Source: Caldifarciminota bacterium (GTDB taxonomy: Bacteria; Hydrothermota; Hydrothermia; UBA1063; CAJXJZ01). From it: DNA of 51,605 nt. The DNA lies in NCBI GenBank assembly GCA_027038175.1, contig JALVYB010000033.1:1-51605 (forward strand), in the 5' to 3' direction. Made by a program: the position numbers and the translations under genes. Shown piece after piece: positions 10,301-16,875 of the stretch (the stretch's first letter is position 1; every line of letters begins with the position of its first letter). Under the pieces are notes generated by a model that did not search any database, had not been told where the DNA came from, and saw nothing but the letters and a program-made list of their open reading frames with translations.

Positions 10301-10412
10301 TGTCAGGGAAGAAATCTATGCCGAGCTTGTTGAGAGAAATCGCACCGAGTGCGAGTAATATACCAACAAGCATGGTAATGGATACGGGATGCTTAACTGA
10401 AAATTTAATCAT
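7332..10412 (-). CDS. RND-superfamily efflux transporter (AcrB/HAE1-like)
   Basis: A 1026-residue inner-membrane pump of the resistance-nodulation-division family at normal length. Residues 1-30 form the first membrane helix after a short MIKFSVKHPVSITML start. Two large periplasmic loops alternate with two blocks of membrane helices; the helix 4 region reads GVGMLVDASIVVIENIF. One of the paired proton-relay aspartates (AcrB D407 equivalent) is kept and the second is Ala, which is tolerated in several RND subfamilies. Driven by proton or sodium motive force, it should export amphiphilic compounds through the adaptor and TolC genes upstream in the same operon. The substrate is unknown. The start is the ATG at 10412, just after the adaptor stop. 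It ends the tetR-led operon. Confidence 0.95.
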   Translation of the reverse strand: MIKFSVKHPVSITMLVGILLALGAISLNKLGIDFFPDIEYPSVSIITNYSNVAPEDIEELITKPVEEAVSTVNRVKKVSSFSMEGVSFVNVEFEWGTNLDFAAQDVRDKLGLIEGFLPEDASKPIVFKFDMSQMPVIELPVTSKKYSDTELKDILKDDFKNVLERVDGVAQVQIFGGREKKYWVFVDLPKLIGYGLSVSDVANMLRLNNFNLPVGKIERGSKTLLVRTIGEYKSKEDLLNQVVGYTKQGKPVYLKDVADVRFSIEEPKGYTTWDGEGGVVLEVYKQSGSNTLNVARRVKKVLKRLKAEHPDLKVDVSFDQSKFIKLATGRTTNNAVVGGILAALMIFLFLLDLRPTLAIALAIPMSVIITFIVLYAAGYTLNMMTLGGIALGVGMLVDASIVVIENIFRHHEEGEDPETSAINGTEEVWLAISASTFTNLVVFLPLIYVGGIVGKMTKPLAIAITSTLLASLFVAVTIMPMISAQLLKIKRGKELTGEREHWFKYFREWYRNVLDRFVLRKRGLIIWSTVILFVLSLLLVKVIGIEFLPNMDRTFGIITVELPPGTSLEETKNYVEKITEIGKEFPEIKDYSYQVGSMGEEAQGFTMMMGGGGDNSGFVSFVFKDPSKRKRRSYEVINEILDRAPMYYGAKVKAMDMSKMMFQGANSRSIDVKIYGDDLKLLKKIAEDVLKKIDTIRGVYNPEISLEEAKPELRLKINRKLAAMYGLVPLQIQNEMDMAIGGKKIGKMRKGGREYDLVIKLDSAYVNNDPERILDYPIKTPMGTYIPLRSIASYEYVKGPIRIEREKQSRVVHVYADTKGRSTGRVTGDIEKVLKNYKLPEGYSIDYGGEMEQIKDMIKDMTFAVIAAIFLVYMIMAAQFESFKDPFIVMFSLPLAIIGVILLFWLTGTTISVPSLIGVLILMGVAVNEAIVMITLIKQLRERGVDDFKAIVDGATIRLRPVLISGFTTIIGMLPMALVSHGHGAEMRQPMAIAMIGGLLSSMILTLFIIPVVYSYFEKIRPPREA

Positions 10413-10426
10413 ACCTCATGCCTCCA

Positions 10427-11263
10427 TCATTTTACGATTTCCAGAGGTGCGTTATCATACAAACCAGCAGCACCTCTCGTAACCACAAGCATGCCTTCCT
10501 TAAGATTTCTTCCACTTATTTCCACTTTATCACCGCTCACTATTCCCACATTTACCTCTACCTTCTTTGCTTTCCCATTCTCATACGTAAAAATAAACTC
10601 CTTTCCATTACGCTTTACCAGGGCAGAAAGAGGCACAACATACGTATTTTCGGAACTCCCAGTGCTTATGCTCACGCTGACAACTTCTCCCGGAAGAATA
10701 CCCCTATAACTGGTTACTTTAATTCTTATTTTGCCCATGCCTCCCATCGGGTCAACCCCGTAGGATACACTTTCAACCACTCCTTTACCTTTTTCTCCCC
10801 GTGCACCAAGAACACATGGACTGTTTTTCTTTACCATTTTTATAATATCGGACGATGCATCTACTTCGACATACATATTTTTGGAGTAGAATAGCGCCAG
10901 AGGTTTTGTCTGAGACACCATGTCGCCCTCATGAGCGTAAGTGATAGCGAGAATTCCATCAAATGGCGCCTTCACCACAAGGGGTTTTGTTTTTACTCCA
11001 GGGATATTCCTATCGACATACGCAACCGGCTCATCTTTCAGGAAGAAACTACCCTCCTTTTTAGTAAACTTCATAAGTTTACCCGGCATGGGGCTTATCA
11101 CATATCCCATCTTCTCAGTAACAACCTTTCCGTAAACATGAACATAACTATAAACACTTCCCTTCTTCAGTCTCACAGCCTCCACTTTAAAGGGTTCTTT
11201 TTTACTTTTACCTTCTGCAAACAGCATACCCACCATTATAAACAACACAAAAGCCCTCTTCAT
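10427..11263 (-). CDS. RND efflux periplasmic adaptor (membrane fusion protein)
   Basis: A 278-residue adaptor. Residues 1-17 are a signal sequence (RAFVLFIMVGMLFAE). A lipoyl/barrel-sandwich segment follows (VYGKVVTEKMGYVISPMPGKLMKF, then VVKAPFDGILAI), then a beta-barrel (LPGEVVSVSI) and a membrane-proximal domain ending GAAGLYDNAPLEI. The alpha-helical hairpin is very short or absent, so it is smaller than AcrA-type adaptors. The start is ATG at 11263, because AAAGGAGGT lies right upstream, inside the end of the tolC gene; a longer in-frame reading from 11317 has no such signal. It links the RND pump to the outer-membrane channel. It lies 2 bases after tolC and 14 bases before the RND gene. 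Confidence 0.9.
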   Translation of the reverse strand: MKRAFVLFIMVGMLFAEGKSKKEPFKVEAVRLKKGSVYSYVHVYGKVVTEKMGYVISPMPGKLMKFTKKEGSFFLKDEPVAYVDRNIPGVKTKPLVVKAPFDGILAITYAHEGDMVSQTKPLALFYSKNMYVEVDASSDIIKMVKKNSPCVLGARGEKGKGVVESVSYGVDPMGGMGKIRIKVTSYRGILPGEVVSVSISTGSSENTYVVPLSALVKRNGKEFIFTYENGKAKKVEVNVGIVSGDKVEISGRNLKEGMLVVTRGAAGLYDNAPLEIVK

Positions 11264-11264
11264 T

Positions 11265-12671
11265 TTAAAAACCTCCTTTTTTACTACCTTTACTACTCTG
11301 TTTCTTTGCTTCCTCACTCATATTTCCAAAAGTCGCAGTTTGAGCGTTTTTCGTGCTCTCTGAAGAGCCTTCGATAAAATAACCTTTCAGGTATCTCAGG
11401 TATTCAAGTTGTTTCACCTTGAGATCTGCAAGAGATTGCAGCCTGTTCACAAGGGTAGAATGGTAATTTATAACAATGTTTGAAAAGTCAGTATATGAGA
11501 GGTAACCCTCCTCATACTGTTTTTTTGAAGCAGTATAAAGTTTTTCTGCAAGTTTCACATTTTCAAGAGCAATTTCGTATGCTTTTTTTGCAGAAATAAG
11601 TTCATTAAATTTTACTTCAAGATCTGCTTCTCTCTGTCTCTTTTTCATATCCCGCAAAATTTTCAATTGCTTTATTGTACTTTCAAGGCTTTTCGCCTGA
11701 TTGAAGCTCTTAAGTCCATCAAACAGGGTCCATGAAACTCCCAGCGTAAGAGCCCATGAGCCCTTCCAGGTGTTTTCCATGCCAAAAGGTTTCTGATACG
11801 AGTAAGAAAAGGCTGTAAAAATAGACGGTAACGTTAGTCTTTCCACCACCTTTTTCTGATACTCAAGCCCTGAAATGGAATAATCCATGGCCTTTATGTC
11901 CATGTATTCTGAAGGTATTTTTTCGAAGACAGTATCCATAAGGGTAATTGAATCTGTAAGAACAAGTGGAGTGGAAGGGTCTATATTGAGCATCACCTTA
12001 AGCATTGATTTTATACTCTTAAGACCATTAAGAGCAGTTAAAACATTGTTCTTCTGACTCCTGTATGCCAGCTCTGCCTGTAAATACTCTATTTCTGTTG
12101 CTGTGCCGTTCTCATACTTGTCCTTTGCTATCTTATACACCTCACCAAGTTCAGAATCTATCTGCACCATTAGATTATAGTATGCCTTAGCCAGAATAGC
12201 CTGAGTGTATAATTCCCTCGTTATAATTCCAACATATCCCCGGGTAATAGAATCCTTTACCACTTCACTTTTTAGATTGTAATCAGCACTCTTGTATGAA
12301 TAAAGAAGTTTACCAAAAGTAAATAAGGGCTGTTCTATAGAGAGACCAAGACTGTAATTGTCCTTTTGAGAGAATGGAATCTCCTCATAATGCCCCATGG
12401 GAATAAAAGCACCTGATGGAGTCATAACAAGACTGTCCATCATAAACATCTTCATCGTTTGCTGGAGCGAGAGGCGAGTATAGGTTCCTGAAATAGAAAT
12501 CTGCGGCAAAAACGAAGAAAATTGAGATTTTTTCGTGTAATAAGATGAAAGGACACTCATTTTCTGGGCTAAAACCATAGGGCTCTGAGTTACTGCCATC
12601 CTGTACGCCTCATTTTCCGAAAGATATACTGTATCCTGCATCATTATAAGAAAAATAATCAACTTCACCAT
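11265..12671 (-). CDS. TolC-family outer-membrane efflux channel
   Basis: A 468-residue outer membrane factor with a short N-terminal hydrophobic leader (VKLIIFLIMM). Two OEP-type repeats are visible as long charged helices: about 120-230 (LAKAYYNLMVQIDSELGEVYK, GTATEIEYLQAELAYRSQ) and about 340-440 (KKRQREADLEVKFNELISAKKAYE, YEEGYLSYTDFSN). These build the periplasmic tunnel. The C-terminus ends KGSKKGGF, and the codons for KGG act as the Shine-Dalgarno of the adaptor gene. The start ATG at 12671 overlaps the tetR end by 7 bases and is preceded by AAAGGAGG inside tetR. It is the outer-membrane exit for the RND pump encoded downstream. Confidence 0.92.
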   Translation of the reverse strand: MVKLIIFLIMMQDTVYLSENEAYRMAVTQSPMVLAQKMSVLSSYYTKKSQFSSFLPQISISGTYTRLSLQQTMKMFMMDSLVMTPSGAFIPMGHYEEIPFSQKDNYSLGLSIEQPLFTFGKLLYSYKSADYNLKSEVVKDSITRGYVGIITRELYTQAILAKAYYNLMVQIDSELGEVYKIAKDKYENGTATEIEYLQAELAYRSQKNNVLTALNGLKSIKSMLKVMLNIDPSTPLVLTDSITLMDTVFEKIPSEYMDIKAMDYSISGLEYQKKVVERLTLPSIFTAFSYSYQKPFGMENTWKGSWALTLGVSWTLFDGLKSFNQAKSLESTIKQLKILRDMKKRQREADLEVKFNELISAKKAYEIALENVKLAEKLYTASKKQYEEGYLSYTDFSNIVINYHSTLVNRLQSLADLKVKQLEYLRYLKGYFIEGSSESTKNAQTATFGNMSEEAKKQSSKGSKKGGF

Positions 12672-13270
12672 AAAAGTCCTCCTTTTTCTTTTAAAATCCC
12701 TGAGAAAATGACCTTCATTATGCTGTCTTTAAACGAAAGTAGCGACTTTTCTCTATCAAAATTAATTGCATAGAAAACCACTCGCGAAACTGTCCCTATA
12801 ATACTCCCGACAATTACCGGTACCTCAACATCATCTCTTATAACACCCTCTCTAACTCCCTCTTCAACGAGTTTACCGAGATTTTCCTGAATCGTTCTAT
12901 TGTTTTCCCTGATTTTTTTCCTTAGATTGTCTTTCTTTATGGATGGGGCTTCATACATAATGCTCAGGAAAAACTCTCTGTTCTCCTCCATGTACTTCAG
13001 GAAGCCCTCTATTACAGCATCCAGTTTACTAATAACATCGTCCTTTGAGCTGGCTACCTGCACAAGGCCTGAAACCACCTTGTTATATTCGCGCTCCATC
13101 AGTTTAGTAAAAAGGTCATCCTTTGATTTAAAATAAAGATATAGAGTACCCTTTGCCACTCCGGCAAGTTCGGCTATATCATCCATCCTGGTATTGTAAA
13201 AACCTTTCTCCTCTATAACCCTTTTCGCCACATCGAGAATCAGGTCTTCTTTGTTTTTCTCTTCCGCCAT
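12665..13270 (-). CDS. TetR-family repressor of the efflux operon
   Basis: A 201-residue regulator. Residues about 8-55 form the TetR helix-turn-helix: ILDVAKRVIEEKGFYNTRMDDIAELAGVAKGTLYLYF, an almost canonical signature. The C-terminal helical domain should bind a ligand, probably a pump substrate. I chose ATG at 13270: a GTG at 13276 is in frame but falls inside the AGGAGG Shine-Dalgarno, whereas the ATG lies five bases after it. It is the first gene of tetR-tolC-adaptor-RND. A palindrome typical of TetR operators sits between its promoter and Shine-Dalgarno, so autorepression of the whole pump operon is the natural reading. Its last codons (KGGLLW) carry the Shine-Dalgarno of tolC. Confidence 0.93.
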   Translation of the reverse strand: MAEEKNKEDLILDVAKRVIEEKGFYNTRMDDIAELAGVAKGTLYLYFKSKDDLFTKLMEREYNKVVSGLVQVASSKDDVISKLDAVIEGFLKYMEENREFFLSIMYEAPSIKKDNLRKKIRENNRTIQENLGKLVEEGVREGVIRDDVEVPVIVGSIIGTVSRVVFYAINFDREKSLLSFKDSIMKVIFSGILKEKGGLLW

Positions 13271-13280
13271 TTTCACCTCC

Positions 13281-13298
13281 TGACTGACTGTTCAGTCA
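13281..13298. promoter_or_regulatory. TetR operator palindrome
   Basis: tgactgactgttcagtca: perfect 7-base arms TGACTGA/TCAGTCA around a 4-base centre. It begins right beside the Shine-Dalgarno and covers the predicted transcription start of the efflux operon, three bases from the -10. This matches the position and style of TetR/AcrR operators; repressor binding is inferred. Confidence 0.8.
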
Positions 13299-13300
13299 TA

Positions 13301-13329
13301 ATTATAAGACGGCGGAAATGATTTGTCAA
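13301..13329 (-). promoter_or_regulatory. perfect consensus promoter of the efflux operon
   Basis: TTGACA (complement of 13324-13329), 17 bases, TATAAT (complement of 13301-13306). The operator at 13281-13298 overlaps +1, so a bound repressor would block initiation at an otherwise very strong promoter. Confidence 0.87.
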
Positions 13330-13366
13330 GTATTTTATCCTACCCGGCTAAAGTACAAATAGTTAA

Positions 13367-13395
13367 TTGACCTTACCCACATGACGCCCTATAAT
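13367..13395 (+). promoter_or_regulatory. promoter of the TM2-like protein operon
   Basis: TTGACC at 13367-13372, 17-base spacer, TATAAT at 13390-13395. AGGAGG at 13411-13416 precedes the ATG at 13422. It diverges from the efflux promoter, with 37 bases between the two -35 hexamers. Confidence 0.83.
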
Positions 13396-13421
13396 AAAAT
13401 AAACAAAACAAGGAGGTAAAT

Positions 13422-13703
13422 ATGCCAGAAGGAACACCTGAAAACACACCTCAGGGAAATCAGAATGTTCAGCCAGATCAGAGCAAGGCTCTGCTTGTAC
13501 TTATATTGAACATCATTATTCCCGGTGTGGGAACAATAATTTACGGTGAAACTCAGAGGGGCGTGATACAACTTGTCCTCTATGTTGTGGGATGGATTCT
13601 TACATTCATACTTATTGGCTTCTTTATATCACTGGGTGCCTGGATATGGTCACTAATTGATGGTATAAACTACTACAAAATCCTGTCGGGTTCCGGAAAG
13701 TAA
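13422..13703 (+). CDS. TM2-domain-like small membrane protein
   Basis: A 93-residue protein. Residues 1-20 are hydrophilic and Pro/Gln/Asn-rich. Two membrane helices follow at about 23-42 and 48-75, the first ending in IIIPGVGTIIYGETQRGVIQ and the second leading to WIWSLIDGINYY, a pattern typical of TM2-type domains (Pro-Gly-Gly turn, then a D-x-I/W region). Family function is unknown. It is the first gene after a clear promoter and has an ideal Shine-Dalgarno. The next gene starts 12 bases downstream and is probably co-transcribed. Confidence 0.8.
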   Translation: MPEGTPENTPQGNQNVQPDQSKALLVLILNIIIPGVGTIIYGETQRGVIQLVLYVVGWILTFILIGFFISLGAWIWSLIDGINYYKILSGSGK

Positions 13704-13715
13704 AAGGAGGAGGAT

Positions 13716-14519
13716 ATGAAAAGGATAGTCCTCTTACTCGTACTCTTTGGTCTTCTAAATGCAGGCCTAAAAGAAGATGTTGAAACCACGGCAGAGTCCT
13801 TTATTGGTGGTGCTGCATCTTTTATAAGCGGTGGGATTCTCACTACCGCAGGCGCTGAAGGCGGACTCCCTCATTTTGACGCAGGCCTCGGTCTAAACCT
13901 CACCGGGTTTAAGTTTACACATCCTCTAACAGGACAACAACTTACATTCCCGGGTGTTATGCCCCTTATGTATGCAGAGGTAGGGATATTTGATGGAATC
14001 TCATTAACTCCTCTTATTAACGGCGTTGGTGCAATTGACATAATGGGGAGAGTAATGCCAACAATGCCTACAAAAGACTATTTCAATCAGGATATTACTC
14101 CCTCCTACTGGGCAGGTGGAATAAAACTGCAAATTCTCAAGGACCAATTGGTTCCCCCAACACCTGCTATTTCAATATCCGTGATGTATCACTCTTTTGG
14201 CAACGTTGGTTTTAAATTTGATACCCTGTATACAGATTTCTCCCTCAACAATCTTTCCATCCATGCTGATGTATCCAAAAGTCTCCTCTTTTTCACACCT
14301 TATGCTGGTATTGGCTATGATTCCTATGAGTTAAAAGGTCAGTACTGGACAGATTCTGACCAGAATAAAAAGGATATTGCTTCCTTTAGTGGAAACCACA
14401 TGAGATACTATGGAGGCCTGCAATTCAATATCCTGCTTATAAAAATAAACGTAGAAGGCGCCTATATGGACAAACCTAAAAAGACCGTTATATCTTTAGG
14501 CGTAAGGGCTGGAATTTAA
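13716..14519 (+). CDS. exported beta-barrel-like protein of unknown function
   Basis: A 267-residue protein with a signal peptide (RIVLLLVLFGLLNA) in residues 2-16. The rest alternates hydrophobic and polar residues with many glycines and aromatics (HFDAGLGLNLTGFKF, MYAEVGIFDGISL, TPYAGIGYDSYEL, YYGGLQFNILLIKINVEGAYM), as in outer-membrane barrels, and ends with a strand ISLGVRAGI. I do not recognise a named family; a small porin or barrel of the DUF type is likely. GGAGGAGG lies upstream of the ATG. It follows the TM2-like gene by 12 bases and is closed by a strong hairpin terminator. Confidence 0.75.
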   Translation: MKRIVLLLVLFGLLNAGLKEDVETTAESFIGGAASFISGGILTTAGAEGGLPHFDAGLGLNLTGFKFTHPLTGQQLTFPGVMPLMYAEVGIFDGISLTPLINGVGAIDIMGRVMPTMPTKDYFNQDITPSYWAGGIKLQILKDQLVPPTPAISISVMYHSFGNVGFKFDTLYTDFSLNNLSIHADVSKSLLFFTPYAGIGYDSYELKGQYWTDSDQNKKDIASFSGNHMRYYGGLQFNILLIKINVEGAYMDKPKKTVISLGVRAGI

Positions 14520-14524
14520 AATCT

Positions 14525-14546
14525 AAAGGGGGCATTCGCCCCCTTT
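14525..14546 (+). terminator. intrinsic terminator after the barrel-like gene
   Basis: Perfect nine-base stem AAAGGGGGC/GCCCCCTTT with loop ATTC, followed by a pyrimidine tail (CTCTTTT). The ktrB start codon lies only 13 bases later. Confidence 0.85.
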
Positions 14547-14559
14547 CTCTTTTCCCAAA

Positions 14560-15912
14560 ATGCTCCGGAAATTAAAGCCCGTACAACTTTTGATATTTGG
14601 GTATATAATTTTTATTACACTTGGTACTTTTCTTCTCCTTTTACCACTTTCACACAGGGGGAACCTGAGTTTTACTGATGCTTTCTTTACCTCAACTTCT
14701 GCTGTATGCGTTACCGGTCTAATTGTGAAAGACACTGCCAACTTTTTCACCCCATTCGGTAAACTTGTAATACTATTTTTGCTTCAGATAGGTGGCATTG
14801 GATATATGACTGTTGCAACGCTGCTTCTCTTCATTATCAGGGGGAAAATGTCTCTGAAATTCCGTATAACAGCCGTTCAATCTTTCCCTGAATTAACATT
14901 CTCTTCCATGAAGTCCTTCTTCACAACCATTATACTTATCACAGTTATCCTTGAACTTGTTGGCACATTGTTCCTGTTTATAGGGTTTCACAGGTTTTAT
15001 CCTTCAGATAAGGCCTTATTCTATTCTTTATTCAACTCTGTCTCTGCATTCTGCAATGCTGGTTTTTCTACCTTTGCAGAGAGTCTCACAAATTTCAGGG
15101 AGAGCGCACTTATTGTCCTGACAGTGGCATTTCTTATAATAGCAGGAGGTATAGGGTTTTATGTTTACATTGATGTGTTTTACAGGTACATTAAAAGGAC
15201 AAAGAATAGACTCTCGTTACACACAAAAAGTGTTCTCTTTGTTACAGCCATTCTCCTATTAAGCGGAACCATTTTGTTTTTCATCTTTGACTACAAGAAC
15301 GCACTGGCAAATCTTTCACTTGGTTCCAAAATACTTCAGGCATTTTTTCAGTCAGTTACCACAAGAACAGCCGGATTTAATACAATTGACCAGGCAAAAC
15401 TCTCTCCGTTTGGGGCACTATATACCATGTTTCTTATGTTCGTTGGGGGCTCTCCTGGTGGTACTGCCGGTGGAATAAAAACCACAACTATCCTTGCAGT
15501 CATTTTGTGGCAATTATCTTATATACGGGGCAAGACAAATACCACTCTTTACAAATACAAAATACCTGAAAGACAGATTAAGAAGGCATTCTCTGTCTTT
15601 GTATTGAGCGGATTTACAGTCCTTCTTGCCACACTGATAATAAGCATAAGTGAATCTGCAGGGATAAAAATTCATGGACTTGTTCCATACCTTTTTGAAA
15701 TTTTCTCTGCCTTTGGTACAGTGGGGTTGTCCTTTGGCTCATTTAAAACGCCATTTGTTAGTTTATCGCATGATTTTACCATTCTTGGCAAATGGATTAT
15801 CATTTTAACCATGCTAACAGGTAAAGTAGGGGTATTGTCGCTTGCTTTTTCAATGATAGAGGGCAAAAAGGAACAGATAAATTACCCTGAAGGACATTAC
15901 GTGGTAGGATAA
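14560..15912 (+). CDS. potassium uptake channel subunit TrkH/KtrB
   Basis: A 450-residue inner-membrane protein with the four-fold pore repeat of the Trk/Ktr/HKT family. Selectivity-filter glycines are visible in each repeat: SAVCVTGLIV (about 47-56), SAFCNAGFST (162-171), TTRTAGFNT (267-275) and SAFGTVGLSF (383-392). The KtrB-typical SPGGTAGGIKTTT loop (298-310) follows repeat three. It imports potassium, usually with sodium or proton coupling, gated by the RCK subunit encoded 5 bases downstream. The ATG at 14560 follows a terminator hairpin and shows no Shine-Dalgarno or obvious promoter, so how it is expressed is unclear. It is the first of ten closely packed genes on this strand. Confidence 0.95.
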   Translation: MLRKLKPVQLLIFGYIIFITLGTFLLLLPLSHRGNLSFTDAFFTSTSAVCVTGLIVKDTANFFTPFGKLVILFLLQIGGIGYMTVATLLLFIIRGKMSLKFRITAVQSFPELTFSSMKSFFTTIILITVILELVGTLFLFIGFHRFYPSDKALFYSLFNSVSAFCNAGFSTFAESLTNFRESALIVLTVAFLIIAGGIGFYVYIDVFYRYIKRTKNRLSLHTKSVLFVTAILLLSGTILFFIFDYKNALANLSLGSKILQAFFQSVTTRTAGFNTIDQAKLSPFGALYTMFLMFVGGSPGGTAGGIKTTTILAVILWQLSYIRGKTNTTLYKYKIPERQIKKAFSVFVLSGFTVLLATLIISISESAGIKIHGLVPYLFEIFSAFGTVGLSFGSFKTPFVSLSHDFTILGKWIIILTMLTGKVGVLSLAFSMIEGKKEQINYPEGHYVVG

Positions 15913-15916
15913 AAAT

Positions 15917-16606
15917 ATGCAATTCTGTGTTATTGGACTTGGAAGATTCGGACAGGCTCTGGCAGTGGCACTTGCCAAAAAAGGGCACGAGGTGCTCGCT
16001 ATTGACAGGGACGAACAGAGGGTTCAGGAAATAGAAGATAAGGTTTCACAAACATTCATTTTAGATTCCACCAATGAGAAAGCCATGAAGTCCCTTGGAT
16101 TATCCGAATTTGATTGGGTCATAATAGCCATGAGTTCTGACCTTGAAGCATCCATTCTAACAACAATGATTGTGAAGGATGCAGGTGCTAAAAGAGTATG
16201 CGCAAAGGCAGCCACTTCACTGCATGCTAAAATACTCGGGAAACTTGGGATTGACAAAGTGGTGTTCCCTGAACATGAGATGGGCGTAAGACTGGCTGAA
16301 ATATTGTCTTCCCCATCAATCTTCCAATTTCTTGAACTCGCAGAGGATTATTCAATTGCTGAGATTGCTGCTCCTAAAGAATTCTGGGATAAAACAATAC
16401 GTGAGACGGATGCGAGGAAAAAGTATGGCATAAATATAATAGCCATAAAAAGAAAGATACCATTTACGGAAAAAGATGGCACCATTGATTATAAAGAGGA
16501 ATTAAAAATGGCCCCGGAACCATCTGAAAAAATATTACAGGGTGATATACTTGTAGTTCTGGGCCACACCAAAAACATAACAAAGATAGAAAAGGCAACG
16601 CGATGA
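15917..16606 (+). CDS. potassium uptake regulator TrkA/KtrA (RCK domain)
   Basis: A 229-residue cytosolic gating ring subunit. Residues 1-120 are an RCK_N Rossmann domain starting MQFCVIGLGRFGQALA with the acidic end of strand 2 (LAIDRDEQRV) that binds the ribose of NAD or ATP; residues about 140-229 form the RCK_C domain (ISIFQFLELAEDYSIAEIAAP through GDILVVLGH). One RCK_N/RCK_C pair as in KtrA, not the double TrkA of E. coli. It sits immediately downstream of the channel gene, so the two should form one complex. Its stop overlaps the next start by four bases (ATGA). Confidence 0.95.
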   Translation: MQFCVIGLGRFGQALAVALAKKGHEVLAIDRDEQRVQEIEDKVSQTFILDSTNEKAMKSLGLSEFDWVIIAMSSDLEASILTTMIVKDAGAKRVCAKAATSLHAKILGKLGIDKVVFPEHEMGVRLAEILSSPSIFQFLELAEDYSIAEIAAPKEFWDKTIRETDARKKYGINIIAIKRKIPFTEKDGTIDYKEELKMAPEPSEKILQGDILVVLGHTKNITKIEKATR

Positions 16607-16863
16607 AAAAGGAAGAAATAAACCATCTTATTGAAGAGGCGAAATTTTATATTTTAAATAACAGATTTGAAGAAGCGGAAAAATACCTTAAGAAAATCTT
16701 GAAAGACAATCCTGAAAATCCCGATGCCCTTTTTTATATGGGATTGCTTAATGAAATGTTAAACCGTTTTACAGAGGCACGCGAGTATTACGAGAAGGTA
16801 TTGTCAGTGAGTCCTGGTTATCATTCTGCTGAGGAACACCTTGCCAGATTGCAGGGAAAATAG
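16603..16863 (+). CDS. small TPR-repeat protein
   Basis: An 86-residue protein made of about two tetratricopeptide repeats: INHLIEEAKFYILNNRFEEAEKYLKKILKDNPENPDALFYMG, then NRFTEAREYYEKVLSVSPGYHSAEEHLARL, with the expected small residues and Pro at repeat ends. No signal peptide. It probably binds another protein; the partner is not evident. The ATG overlaps the ktrA stop (ATGA), implying coupled translation. The PEPCK-like gene follows after 12 bases. Confidence 0.85.
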   Translation: MKKEEINHLIEEAKFYILNNRFEEAEKYLKKILKDNPENPDALFYMGLLNEMLNRFTEAREYYEKVLSVSPGYHSAEEHLARLQGK

Positions 16864-16875
16864 GAGGTTTTTAAA

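Noticed and set aside
11264-11317. Longer N-terminus of the efflux adaptor
   Set aside because: Would add a basic stretch before the signal peptide and lacks a ribosome site; it overlaps the tolC coding end.
13271-13276. GTG start for the TetR gene
   Set aside because: It lies inside the Shine-Dalgarno; ATG 13270 has correct spacing.
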